DNA of 64,000 nucleotides from Clostridium putrefaciens (GCF_900461105.1 NZ_UFWZ01000001.1:62001-126000); one strand, 5' to 3'; counted from the stretch's first letter, positions 8,577 through 18,639 are shown. Translations and numbers: made by a program. The notes: generated by a model not told the origin, from the sequence alone.

Positions 8577-8590
8577 TAGTGTTAACACTA
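8577..8590 (-). promoter_or_regulatory. TAGTGTTAACACTA palindrome, copy 2
   Basis: Perfect 14-bp palindrome upstream of the YcxB-like gene at 8066, with the flanking CCTTTGTTTTA also conserved. Probable operator. Confidence 0.5.
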
Positions 8591-8763
8591 CCTTTGTTTT
8601 AGAATCCATAAGCACTTATTATTAATTTTATTCATCTCCTTTAACTTATAATAGTTTTAAACATCTAAATAAGGCAAGATACACAATATATATAAAACTT
8701 TGATAAAGAAGCTGAGAGGTACTTAAAGTAATATGTTCTCTTGTGAAAATACAACTCATGCTA

Positions 8764-9417
8764 TTATGATGTCTTCTTTATTTTATTTAATTTTATATAC
8801 TTAAGTCTAAGGTAGAATTGATGAAATCCAGGACTAAAAGCTGCAGTAGAGCAAGAAAGTATTAAGTATGAACATGCATCAAATAAACTATTATCAATAT
8901 TTTTTGATGAATACATTCCAAATATAACAAATGAAGAAATTATTGAACGTACAAAGGCCTTATTTAAAGGTTTTCTCACAATATTGTTTTTTAATTTGTT
9001 TTTAATACTTTTGAAAAGTAAATATATACAAAGAATATATATCATTAAACTTGCAATTATAGCAATAATGTTAATTGGATTATTGAATTCATAATAAAAG
9101 GCCTTCATTGACATATAGAGAAAAAGTATGGAAATTGTTGAATATGAAATTGCAGTATATAAATGGAATAAGAAATCAAGCTTTTTAATAAGTAATATAA
9201 ATATCAAAGAAATTATATCAAAAATAAAAAGGCTATAGTACATAATAACTTTAATATTATGTGGCATAGGCATAAAGAGTATACTTTTATAAAGAGAGTC
9301 TAAGCCTCCAGATAAAAACACATTTATAATAATAACAGTAGTCAAAATATGTTTTCTCATAAGTTTTGCTTCCGGTAATGATAAATAAATATTTAAAAAG
9401 TCATTTTCTTTACTCAA
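8764..9417 (-). CDS. Integral membrane protein of unknown function
   Basis: About 217 residues with five or six hydrophobic helices and a Lys-rich C-terminus. The frame is open from a TTG at 9435, but AAAGGAGG lies inside it, about 6 nt before a second TTG at 9417, so 9417 is the likely start. No family motif recognised. It is the last intact member of the first accessory block, before the mgl genes, and no second copy was seen in the window. Confidence 0.65.
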   Translation of the reverse strand: MSKENDFLNIYLSLPEAKLMRKHILTTVIIINVFLSGGLDSLYKSILFMPMPHNIKVIMYYSLFIFDIISLIFILLIKKLDFLFHLYTAISYSTISILFLYMSMKAFYYEFNNPINIIAIIASLMIYILCIYLLFKSIKNKLKNNIVRKPLNKAFVRSIISSFVIFGMYSSKNIDNSLFDACSYLILSCSTAAFSPGFHQFYLRLKYIKLNKIKKTS

Positions 9418-9570
9418 AAGAATCCTCCTTTCCAAAGTGTGTTTATTTAATTATAACTTAATAATGAATATTTTACCAACACCCCATGGGTTTAAACATA
9501 TGATTGTAAGATAATGGTTAGAGGTGTAAGTGAAGTGGCATAATTAATTTTAAGGAGTGAAGATTTTAAT

Positions 9571-9624
9571 ATGTTTAAAAAGAAAAACAATATAATGCTA
9601 ATATTATTAAACAGAAAGTCATGA
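9571..9624 (+). pseudogene. 5' remnant of accessory lipoprotein gene
   Basis: The ribosome binding site and first 13 codons (MFKKKNNIMLILL) match the lipoprotein gene at 53340, after which the homology stops and a TGA follows. The signal peptide and lipobox are incomplete, so this is a fragment. Confidence 0.65.
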
Positions 9625-9628
9625 TTTT

Positions 9629-9660
9629 CACCCTATATCAGATTAATATGATATAGGGTG
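9629..9660. terminator. Hairpin between accessory block and mgl genes
   Basis: CACCCTATATCA and TGATATAGGGTG form a perfect 12-bp stem with an 8-nt loop. The T-run is short on either side, so it may be a weak terminator or a boundary structure. Confidence 0.45.
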
Positions 9661-9765
9661 TTTGGATAGATTATAAAAACAGATTATAAAAAGTGTAGTC
9701 TACGGTTTTATATAGTTAGGATTGCTGATCTAAAAGCCATAATGGCCTACTAAATATATTTTACT

Positions 9766-10794
9766 TTATTTTCTTTTGACGTATTTTCTCATATCAATTG
9801 CTACTGCACTTACTATGATAAGACCTTTTACTATAAATTGGAGGTAAGCATTTAAGCCTATAAAAGCTAGACCGTAATTAATAACCTGAAATATAAGAAC
9901 TCCTGTTATTATTCCAGGTACAGTACCGATTCCACCTGAAGTTGATACTCCGCCAACAACACAAGCGGCAATAGCATCTAGTTCATACATATTACCTGTA
10001 TTATTAGTAGCACTACCTACACGTCCAGCTTCTAAAGATCCAGAAAATCCGTAAAGAAGTCCTGCTAAGGCGTAAATTAAGATAAGATTTCTTACAATAT
10101 TTACACCGGATACAGTAGCAGCTTCTGAGTTGCCACCGATAGCATACATATTTTTACCAAAGCGTGTTTTATTCCATAGAATCCAAATGATAACTGTGGC
10201 TATTAGGGCATATATAACCAAGTATGGAATGGCAAACTTTCCAGTACCAATGCTTCCTAGTACAAACTTTGAAAAGTCTGGATCAAGTCCTCCTACTGGT
10301 TGAGCACCATAAGGTGGACGATCAAAATATATAGAGTTAAGTCCATAAACTATAATCATCATGCCTAAGGTTGCAATAAAAGGTGGAACTTTTAATATGG
10401 AAACTACTATTCCATTTAGTAAACCTATAAAACCGCACACTAACATAGCTATTAAAATAGGTATAAGTACTGGTAGTTTTCCTAGGGTTGGATACATACG
10501 ATAAGCATAATCTGTAGCTTGTAATAAAGATGCGGATAACACTGCGGCAAGTCCAACCATACGACCAGCGGATAAGTCAGTACCTTCAGCTATGAGTATA
10601 CCACCAACACCTAAAGCGATAATAATGCGAGTAGAGGCTTGAGTTAATATGTTACGAAAATTATTTATAGATAAAAAGGATGGTTCAATGGCTACTATTA
10701 CACATAATAGAACTATAAGAACTATATATATTGCATTATCTATAAACCATTGCATATTAATTTTATTTTTTAAAGAAATTTCTAGCTTTTTCAT
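9766..10794 (-). CDS. mglC: Galactose/methyl-galactoside ABC transporter permease
   Basis: A 342-residue polytopic membrane protein (about 8-10 helices) of the ribose/galactose (RbsC/MglC) permease family. Visible signatures are 'NILTQASTRIIIALGVGGIL', EGTDLSAGR, KVPPFIATLGM and AIGGNSEAA. The EGTDLSAGR form and the gal neighbours favour galactose over ribose. AGGAGG precedes the ATG. It lies 18 nt downstream of mglA, as in a normal mglBAC operon. Since mglA is truncated and mglB is missing, this permease is probably without a working partner, unless another ATPase/binding protein is supplied from elsewhere. Confidence 0.92.
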   Translation of the reverse strand: MKKLEISLKNKINMQWFIDNAIYIVLIVLLCVIVAIEPSFLSINNFRNILTQASTRIIIALGVGGILIAEGTDLSAGRMVGLAAVLSASLLQATDYAYRMYPTLGKLPVLIPILIAMLVCGFIGLLNGIVVSILKVPPFIATLGMMIIVYGLNSIYFDRPPYGAQPVGGLDPDFSKFVLGSIGTGKFAIPYLVIYALIATVIIWILWNKTRFGKNMYAIGGNSEAATVSGVNIVRNLILIYALAGLLYGFSGSLEAGRVGSATNNTGNMYELDAIAACVVGGVSTSGGIGTVPGIITGVLIFQVINYGLAFIGLNAYLQFIVKGLIIVSAVAIDMRKYVKRK

Positions 10795-10812
10795 GATATA
10801 ACTCCTCCTGTT

Positions 10813-11865
10813 CTACAAATACTTTGATGATAATTTCATAATTTCTTCTTGATCAGTATCTTTAGTCTTTAAAATATCAGCAACTTTGCCATTACTCATT
10901 ACTAAGATTCTATCGGTTATACCTAACAATTCTGGCATTTCTGATGAAACCATTATAACGCCTTTTCCATGACTTGATAGTTTAGTCATTAATTGATATA
11001 TTTCATATTTAGCACCTACATCAATACCTCTAGTAGATTCATCCATCATTAAAATTTCAGGATTTGTAAGAAGCCATCTTCCAATTATCACCTTTTGTTG
11101 ATTTCCACCGGATAAGCTACCAATTAAAGTATCTTGAGACGGAGTTCTTACCCTCATAGAATCTACAACCCATTTAGTATCTTTTTCTATATTCTTATCA
11201 GATAAAAGACCGAAGCGTCCTTTATAATTATGTATGTTACAGATTACTGAGTTGAAACTTACAGGAAGCTTTTCAAAGATACCATTAGATCTTCTCTCTT
11301 CTGTTAACATAGCAAATCCATTTTTCATAGCTTTACTAGGTGTATCATTTTTAATCTCTTTACCGTGTAAGAATATTTTAGATGAATATAATTTTCTTAT
11401 ACCAAAAAGGGATTCTAATATATCTGTTCTTTTAGAACCTACAAGTCCAGCTATTCCTAAAATTTCACCTTCCCTAAGTGTAAAGCTTACATTTTTAATA
11501 GAAGGTTGGCATTCAGAGGTTAAATCCGTAACTTCTAAAATAACTTTGCCTGGAGCATTAACTTTTTCTGGGAACCGATTAGATAAACTTCTACCTACCA
11601 TCATCTTAATTATGGAATCAGTAGTTAGCTCATGAGCAAATTTAGTATCTATCCATTGACCATCTCTTAGAATAGTTACTTCATCTGAAATGGTTAGAAT
11701 TTCCTCCATCTTGTGAGATATATAAATAACTGATACCATTTTGATCTTAAGCTTATTAATTATTTTAAACAAATGTTCCACTTCTTTTTCAGTTAATGAT
11801 GATGTAGGTTCGTCCATTACTATAACTTTAGAATCATAGGAAACTGCCTTGGCTATTTGTAGCAT
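10813..11865 (-). pseudogene. mglA: mglA, 5'-truncated sugar ABC ATPase
   Basis: MglA normally has about 500 residues and two nucleotide-binding domains. Here 350 residues remain. They begin at '[20 protein letters not shown]', just before the first Walker B, so the first Walker A and signature motif are missing. The second domain is complete: [18 protein letters not shown] and [10 protein letters not shown]. The ATG at 11865 has no ribosome binding site and lies in what should be the middle of the protein. The remaining 93 nt to galT hold no mglB. The cause is probably a deletion that removed mglB and the first third of mglA. The product is very unlikely to work as the Mgl ATPase. Confidence 0.88.
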
Positions 11866-11958
11866 TTTAATAAAAAGTTTATTAATATTTATATATCAAA
11901 GTGGAAGTTCAAGTAAATGTAATTAATGCAGATAAATTAGTTTGAATATCATATTTAA

Positions 11959-13446
11959 TTATAACTGTGAAATGAATTTTTTAAACCCTTCTATACCATG
12001 GTCAGTTCTTTTAAATACACCGGCATCCTCCAGGACTCTAACAAATTTTAATCCTACTTCGTCTTTTATAAAGAGATCTAGAGATTTTTCATTGTTATAT
12101 CTTTTTTTTAGGTCTTCTGCAAAAGTAAGGTGGTATTCTTTTACTGAATTACTTTTGTTTAATATAAAGTCCTTGATTTCTTCTAATTCATTTAATAATC
12201 TTCCAGGAAGTACTGCAAGTCCCATAACTTCTATTAAACCTATGTTTTCTTTTTTTATGTGTTGAACATCGGCATGAGGGTGGAAGATTCCTAGTGGATG
12301 TTCTTTTGAAGTTCTATTATTTCTAAGCACTATATCCATTTCATAGAAACCTTTTTTGTAGCGAGATATAGGGGTTATTGCATTGTGACTTTCTCTTTTG
12401 GTGAAAGGAAGTATATGTCTTTCCTTATCCTCGTATGTCTTCCAGCTATTAAAAATATAATTGGTGGCTTCTACTATATCCTCTGTTTTTTTACCTTTTA
12501 TTCTAATGGTAGATAAAGGCCAATTGATTATAGAAAAGTTTAAAGTAGGATACTTAGATAAATTAAAAGTGTATTCATCCTCAGCCTTTTCCATAGGGAA
12601 CTCATAATAGCCACCTTGGTAATGTTCATGACATAGTATAGAGCCACCTACAATAGGTATATCAGTATTTGAGCCTAAGAAATAATGAGGAAACTTTTCT
12701 ACGAAGCTTAGCAGGTTTTTAAAGGTATTTTTGCTTATTTTCATTGGGGTATGTTCCTTTGAAAGCACTATGCAGTGTTCATTATAATAAGAATAGGGAG
12801 AGTATTGAAGATACCAATCCTCGTTATTGATATTAAGCTCTATCATTCTATGATTGGATCTGTCTGCATGGTCGATCCTTCCTTCATAGCCCTCACTTTC
12901 TTTACATAATGGACAGGCGGGATATGTAAAAGAAGTTTTTGAGTTTTCCTTTTTTCTTTGTTTTGCTATTTCTTTTGGATCTTTTTCTGGCTTTGATAGA
13001 TTTATGGTTATATCTAAATCACCATATTTAGTTAAGGTTTTGTATGAAATATTTTTTTGAATTCTATCTGTTCTTATATAATTACTGTTTTTACTTAGAT
13101 TATAAAAATAATCGGTAGCTTCTTTAGGGGAAGAAGAATACTTTTTATAAAACTCTTCATTTATTATTGAAGGATTATTTAAAAAAACATTCATTATTTT
13201 GCTAGATAGTATGTCTTTTTCATATAGATAGTATTCTATTAGTCCTGAATTTAAAGAATACTCTAGGATATAATTTAATGTTTCATGCAAGGTGTATTGA
13301 AGATTTGTACTTGTATATTCATAATTATCTAGCTTTAATATGGCTAAGATTCTATTTCGTGCGTATATTTTATCTATAGAATAAATCATTTGATTTTCTA
13401 TAGAAATTTCTATGAGTCTATCTATTAAACTATAAATATTATTCAT
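11959..13446 (-). CDS. galT: UDP-glucose--hexose-1-phosphate uridylyltransferase (GalT type 2)
   Basis: A 495-residue Leloir-pathway enzyme that swaps galactose 1-phosphate for glucose 1-phosphate on UDP. Length and sequence fit the Firmicutes GalT type (about 500 residues), not the 350-residue E. coli type. Seen: FTYPACPLCKESEGYEGR near residue 180, a His-rich region GGSILCHEHYQGG near residue 280 and GIFHPHADVQH near residue 395. The frame is open from 13461, but GGAG lies 8 nt before the ATG at 13446. It lies downstream of galK with a gap of about 110 nt, probably in one operon. Confidence 0.93.
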   Translation of the reverse strand: MNNIYSLIDRLIEISIENQMIYSIDKIYARNRILAILKLDNYEYTSTNLQYTLHETLNYILEYSLNSGLIEYYLYEKDILSSKIMNVFLNNPSIINEEFYKKYSSSPKEATDYFYNLSKNSNYIRTDRIQKNISYKTLTKYGDLDITINLSKPEKDPKEIAKQRKKENSKTSFTYPACPLCKESEGYEGRIDHADRSNHRMIELNINNEDWYLQYSPYSYYNEHCIVLSKEHTPMKISKNTFKNLLSFVEKFPHYFLGSNTDIPIVGGSILCHEHYQGGYYEFPMEKAEDEYTFNLSKYPTLNFSIINWPLSTIRIKGKKTEDIVEATNYIFNSWKTYEDKERHILPFTKRESHNAITPISRYKKGFYEMDIVLRNNRTSKEHPLGIFHPHADVQHIKKENIGLIEVMGLAVLPGRLLNELEEIKDFILNKSNSVKEYHLTFAEDLKKRYNNEKSLDLFIKDEVGLKFVRVLEDAGVFKRTDHGIEGFKKFISQL

Positions 13447-13554
13447 TATCACTATCTCCATATCTATTTCAAATTATTTCATGCCAGTTTAAATTATAAA
13501 CTTTAGGCATATTCACTATAAGGGCTATTCATAATAAATTAATAAGTTAATAAG

Positions 13555-14721
13555 TTAATTCAGTTTAGTTGAACCTTGGCCTATAGAAGCTACATAAATG
13601 GAAGCTTCATATCCTATAGCATTTTTATAATCTTTAGATACATTTTCTAGAAAGAGATCTAAGTCTTTTTTAGAGACTATGGCGATTGCACAGCCACCAA
13701 AACCAGCTCCAGTCATTCTAGCACCTAAGCATCCCTTTTGTTTCCAAGAGCTTTCTGCTAAAACATCTAGTTCACTCCCTGTAACTTCATAATTATCTCT
13801 AAGTGATATATGAGATTTATTCATTAACTGACCAAAAGACTTTAAATCATCATATTTAAGTAATTCTGTAGCTTCTTTAGTTCTTTCGTTTTCTGAGATA
13901 GCATGCAGCGCTCTTTTTTCTTCTATAGGATTTTTAATAGCATATTTATATTTATTGAATTCTTCTAAAGTTAAATCACATAAGTTATTTATTTTAATTA
14001 CAGATTGAAGCTTTAAAAGGGCCTTTTCGCATTGTGATCTTCTCTCGTTATATTTTGAATCAGCAAGTTCTCTTCTTTTATTTGTATTCATTATGACTAT
14101 AACATTATCCTTTAAATTCATATCTACATACTCATAATACAATGTATCACAATCAAGAATTATGGCAGAATTTTTTTTGCCAAAGGCTATGGCAAACTGA
14201 TCCATTATTCCACTATTCACACCTATATATTCGTTTTCAACTCTTTTACCTGTAAGGGCTAGAGATTTCTTGTCTATATTAAAAGAAAATTCTTCTTTTA
14301 ATATGACTCCTATTAACATTTCTAAAGAAGCAGAAGAGGATAAGCCTGCTCCATTTGGGATGTTTCCATATACTAATATATCAAAACCTGAATTTATATT
14401 TAAATTTTCTTCAGACATATATTTAATCATACCTTTAACATAATTAGTCCAGGAGTGATTTCTATTATATTCAAGGTGTAATAAATCTAGTTCTATTAAT
14501 CCAACTTCCTTAAAGTTTAATGAGTATAGTCTAACTTTTTTATCTTGCCTTTTTCTTATTAGGCCATAGGTTCCAAAAGTTATTGCACAAGGAAGGACAA
14601 ATCCTCCATTATAATCGGTATGTTCACCAATTAAGTTTATTCTACCGGGTGAAAAATACTGATTTCCTGATGGAATATTAAATATTTTTTCGAAATAATT
14701 CTTTAAGTCATTTATAACCAT
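13555..14721 (-). CDS. galK: Galactokinase
   Basis: A 388-residue GHMP-family kinase that phosphorylates galactose at C1. Signatures: PGRINLIGEHTDYNGG (galactokinase signature, residue 26 on), the ATP loop PNGAGLSSSASLE near residue 122 and the C-terminal GHMP motif GARMTGAGFGGCA near residue 335. AGGGGGA precedes the ATG. It is first in the minus-strand gal unit. A promoter (TTGATT, 16 bp, TATAAT) with an operator-like sequence in its spacer lies directly upstream. Confidence 0.96.
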   Translation of the reverse strand: MVINDLKNYFEKIFNIPSGNQYFSPGRINLIGEHTDYNGGFVLPCAITFGTYGLIRKRQDKKVRLYSLNFKEVGLIELDLLHLEYNRNHSWTNYVKGMIKYMSEENLNINSGFDILVYGNIPNGAGLSSSASLEMLIGVILKEEFSFNIDKKSLALTGKRVENEYIGVNSGIMDQFAIAFGKKNSAIILDCDTLYYEYVDMNLKDNVIVIMNTNKRRELADSKYNERRSQCEKALLKLQSVIKINNLCDLTLEEFNKYKYAIKNPIEEKRALHAISENERTKEATELLKYDDLKSFGQLMNKSHISLRDNYEVTGSELDVLAESSWKQKGCLGARMTGAGFGGCAIAIVSKKDLDLFLENVSKDYKNAIGYEASIYVASIGQGSTKLN

Positions 14722-14763
14722 AAGTAATCCCCCTATATATTTTAATATTCAACTTATACTTAT

Positions 14764-14824
14764 ATTATAAGGTTTTACTAAAATAAATCAATGTATTTAC
14801 TAAAGACAGTAGATGATTTATAAT
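14764..14824. promoter_or_regulatory. Divergent gal promoters with two operator-like sites
   Basis: Toward galK (minus): -35 TTGATT (14786-14791), 16-bp spacer, -10 TATAAT (14764-14769). Toward the epimerase gene (plus): -35 TTTACT (14796-14801), 17-bp spacer, -10 TATAAT (14819-14824). TTTTACTAAAA (14773-14783) lies in the first spacer and ATTTACTAAAG (14795-14805) covers the second -35. Their centres are 22 bp apart, about two helix turns. This fits repression by the LacI-family gene nearby. Confidence 0.55.
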
Positions 14825-14880
14825 ATACATATGTAAATAAATATAGAGTATTACTATAACAGCACTTAGGAGGGAAAGTT

Positions 14881-15822
14881 ATGATAGAAAAAACTAATTT
14901 TAAAGGTATAGAAGCGATAAAACTTGAAAATAATTATTTGAAAGTTATTATAATACCAGAGCTAGGTGGTAAAATAGCATCTATTTATAATATAGAAAAG
15001 GATTTTGAACTTTTATTTCAAAATAAAGAAGATATATATGTAAAACCTAAACTTTATGATGCCTTTGAAAAGTTCGATGCCTCAGGATTTGATGATGCTT
15101 TTCCAACCATAGATAAATGCTCAGTTTATATAAATAATAAGCATATAGAGTATCCTGATCATGGAGAAATATGGAGCTCAGAATTTCAATATGAAACAAA
15201 AGAAGATAAGATAACTTTAAGTTATAATAGTAAGATATTGACCTATACTTATATTAAAAAATTGCACTTAAAAGGTGATAGATTAATATGTGAATATGAA
15301 ATAAAAAATAACGGCGAGTTTGATATACCTTGCATATGGGCATTTCATTGCCTTGTTAATTGTGAGGAAGACATGAAGATTATTTTCTCAAAGGGAACAG
15401 ATTTAATAGAAAATGTTCATGAAAGTAAGTATCTAGGAAAAGAGGGGACAGTTCACAAGTATCCACAAACTTTAGATTTAAATGGGGGAGAATTCTATTT
15501 AAATAAGATTCTTCCTAAGGATTTAAAAAATACGGAAAAGTACTATGTAAAAGGGAAAGTTAATAAGGGACAGTGCGGAATGTATTATCCTTCTAAAGAT
15601 ATAAGTTATAATATTTATTATGATGAAAAAAAGTTGCCATATTTAGGATTCTGGGTTACAGAGGGCGGATTTAGAGGAGACTATAATTGTGCATTAGAGC
15701 CCACTAATGGATATTATGATGATATAATTAAATCTACTAATAAAAATAGTGTTTTTATTTTACAGCAAGGAAAGTCATTATGTTTTAATATGGAAATAGA
15801 ATTAAAGGTCCTAAAGAAGTAA
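14881..15822 (+). CDS. Aldose 1-epimerase-like protein
   Basis: A 313-residue beta-rich protein of the galactose mutarotase-like superfamily, which interconverts sugar anomers. Seen: the N-terminal 'VIIIPELGGKIASIYN', the middle WAFHCLVNCEED and a late 'LGFWVTEGGFRGDYNCALEP' with the conserved acidic residue. Sequence and length fit the more distant epimerase-like branch rather than classical GalM, so the exact substrate is uncertain. TAGGAGGG precedes the ATG. It is divergent from galK and followed by the regulator gene, which supports a role in galactose use. Confidence 0.8.
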   Translation: MIEKTNFKGIEAIKLENNYLKVIIIPELGGKIASIYNIEKDFELLFQNKEDIYVKPKLYDAFEKFDASGFDDAFPTIDKCSVYINNKHIEYPDHGEIWSSEFQYETKEDKITLSYNSKILTYTYIKKLHLKGDRLICEYEIKNNGEFDIPCIWAFHCLVNCEEDMKIIFSKGTDLIENVHESKYLGKEGTVHKYPQTLDLNGGEFYLNKILPKDLKNTEKYYVKGKVNKGQCGMYYPSKDISYNIYYDEKKLPYLGFWVTEGGFRGDYNCALEPTNGYYDDIIKSTNKNSVFILQQGKSLCFNMEIELKVLKK

Positions 15823-15853
15823 TAGTTTAAGGGAAAGATAAAATACAAACTGA

Positions 15854-16930
<1,077 letters not shown>

Positions 16931-16936
16931 AAGGAA

Positions 16937-16981
16937 GCACCTCAGGGGTCCTCCCTTTTATTGGGAGGACCCCTGAGGTGC
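16937..16981. terminator. Perfect 19-bp hairpin after galR
   Basis: The arms from GCACCTCAGGGG to CCCCTGAGGTGC are perfectly complementary over 19 bp around TTTTATT. No T-tract follows. The flanks carry the direct repeat CAATAAAAGG (16925 on and 16984 on). It may act as a terminator for galR or be a small inserted repeat. Confidence 0.6.
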
Positions 16982-17069
16982 ATACAATAAAAGGGAGATA
17001 GCATGGGTAATGTATATATTAATATTAAAATGATATATAAATTTAATTACAGAAGGGAGGAAATCATCT

Positions 17070-17075
17070 ATGTAA
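17070..17075 (+). promoter_or_regulatory. Start-stop element ATG-TAA before lgt
   Basis: AGGGAGG (about 17053-17059) stands at usable spacing before ATG followed at once by TAA. The pair is in frame with lgt, whose own TTG start is 24 nt downstream of the ATG. It may lower or tune lgt translation, or be a relic. Confidence 0.4.
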
Positions 17076-17093
17076 TGCGTAGATGGTGAAGAT

Positions 17094-17864
17094 TTGAATC
17101 CAGTAGCTTTTAATATATTTGGGATAGATTTAATGTGGTATGGAATAATAATATCCTTTGGAATGATGCTAGGGCTTATTATAATTTCTTACACCAGCAA
17201 GGTAAAAGGTGTTAGTTTTGATAATATAATAGATACATTTTTAATAGCTTTTCCAATAGCAATATTGGGTGCTAGAGCTTATTATGTGGCCTTTGAATTT
17301 GAAAATTATAGAGGGGATATATCATCCATGTTTAATTTAAGGCAAGGTGGACTTGCTATACATGGGGGAGTTATATTTGGTGTGCTTGCAGCCTACTTAT
17401 ATTCTAAGAAAAAGAAGTTTGATTTTTTATCCATGATAGATGTAGTAGCGCCTTCACTTATACTAGTTCAGGGCATTGGAAGGTGGGGAAACTTTATTAA
17501 TAAAGAGGCTCATGGAGGTCCTGTAACCTTTGAGTTTATAAATAAGTTCCCAGGCTTTATTCAAAGGGGTATGAATATAGGTGGCATATATTATCATCCT
17601 ACATTTTTATATGAATCAATATGGGATCTAATAGTATTTTTTATTCTTCTTATACTACTAAAAAGGAGAAAAGAAGAGGAAAAGGGTACTATAATAGCAT
17701 ATTATGCTGTTTTATACTCTTTAGGTAGATTCTTTATTGAAGGATTAAGGACAGATAGTCTTATGATATTAGGCCTCAGGACAGCTCAGTTAGTAAGTTT
17801 ACTTCTTATAATTGCTGGACTTGTAAGTATTTTCATTATAAAGAAAAGAGCAAATAGTAAATAA
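17094..17864 (+). CDS. lgt: Prolipoprotein diacylglyceryl transferase
   Basis: A 256-residue membrane enzyme that moves diacylglycerol from phosphatidylglycerol to the lipobox Cys of prelipoproteins, the first step in lipoprotein maturation. Seen: seven or so hydrophobic helices, [10 protein letters not shown] near residue 82 and the Lgt signature [14 protein letters not shown] near residue 130. The start is TTG, giving '[16 protein letters not shown]', the usual N-terminus of clostridial Lgt. An ATG-TAA start-stop pair with a strong ribosome binding site lies 24 nt upstream in the same frame. The lipoprotein at 53340 would be one substrate. Confidence 0.95.
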   Translation: MNPVAFNIFGIDLMWYGIIISFGMMLGLIIISYTSKVKGVSFDNIIDTFLIAFPIAILGARAYYVAFEFENYRGDISSMFNLRQGGLAIHGGVIFGVLAAYLYSKKKKFDFLSMIDVVAPSLILVQGIGRWGNFINKEAHGGPVTFEFINKFPGFIQRGMNIGGIYYHPTFLYESIWDLIVFFILLILLKRRKEEEKGTIIAYYAVLYSLGRFFIEGLRTDSLMILGLRTAQLVSLLLIIAGLVSIFIIKKRANSK

Positions 17865-17871
17865 TAAATAA

Positions 17872-17913
17872 AAAAGAAGGCTTCTAAGAATAAGTTTTTA
17901 GAAGTCTTCTTTT
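17872..17913. terminator. Bidirectional terminator between lgt and ABC genes
   Basis: AGAAGGCTTCTAA pairs with TTAGAAGTCTTCT. A-rich sequence lies before and TTTT after, so it can end both convergent units. Confidence 0.8.
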
Positions 17914-17928
17914 AGATCATATTAAAGT

Positions 17929-18639
17929 TTATAGCTTTGAAGAAGATTTACATGAAATATAAACAAATATACAACTTAATAAAAGTAAAATAAATCTATT
18001 TACCAAAAAGTATGCTGGGGATATAGTGTAGTAAAAATTATTAGAACTTGCACCAATGGAAACTATTTTAAATATTCGTCCAGAGGATAATAAGTCAATA
18101 GAATAATATGATGTTAATACAAAGAGAGAAGCATATACATTTTTTGTTATGGTTAGTAACAATAATACTAGTGAACATAGAAATAATATATTGGGAATAA
18201 ACCGAAGGCTTAGAATTAAATTACTTATACTTAAAAAACCAACACTTCTATAATAGATTAGGCCAGTAACAAATGAACCCATGGTAAATATCAATATATA
18301 AGTAATCCATCTGTAAAATATTATATAGTTAAAATTATTTCTATTATAAAATGTAATTAATTCATATATTTTATTTTTATAATCATAATAAAACACATAA
18401 ATTGTAATAAATGATGCACTTAGTGGAATTATATAATCATATAAATTATCACAACTTTTTAATTTCATTTCTTCTTTTATAGATTGCAAATAATTCATTG
18501 GAGCAGGGGAAATTATTGATATAATAAAAATGACAAATAACAGTAAGAAAGTAAGTTTAAATTTACGACTTTTTACATCGTATATCTTAAAATAATTATC
18601 ATATAAAGGTTTATTATTTTTGAAAGAAAACATAAGCAT
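17929..18639 (-). CDS. ABC transporter membrane subunit
   Basis: 236 residues with six hydrophobic helices, resembling an ABC-2 type permease. Its 5' end overlaps the ATPase gene by 26 nt, so the two are translationally coupled. With the 515-residue membrane protein upstream it probably forms the membrane part of one transporter. No signature gives the substrate; the secreted protein gene upstream suggests export of, or immunity to, a peptide (inference). Confidence 0.8.
   Translation of the reverse strand: MLMFSFKNNKPLYDNYFKIYDVKSRKFKLTFLLLFVIFIISIISPAPMNYLQSIKEEMKLKSCDNLYDYIIPLSASFITIYVFYYDYKNKIYELITFYNRNNFNYIIFYRWITYILIFTMGSFVTGLIYYRSVGFLSISNLILSLRFIPNILFLCSLVLLLLTITKNVYASLFVLTSYYSIDLLSSGRIFKIVSIGASSNNFYYTISPAYFLVNRFILLLLSCIFVYISCKSSSKL

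Larger units (their letters stand above)
7516..8649. repeat. Long repeat R1, copy 1 (YcxB-like gene pair)
   Basis: Close to 1.1 kb that recurs at 47917-49062 in the same orientation and gene order. The outer parts are nearly identical and the divergence is concentrated in the TM-coding part of the first gene. Boundaries were set by eye. Confidence 0.8.
9436..9765. other. Remnants of accessory genes and a hairpin
   Basis: About 9510-9540 resembles the 'IIVGG-SASG' coding part of family A. 9539-9605 matches the upstream region and first codons of the lipoprotein gene at 53340. A hairpin follows (9629-9660). No intact gene. Confidence 0.6.
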
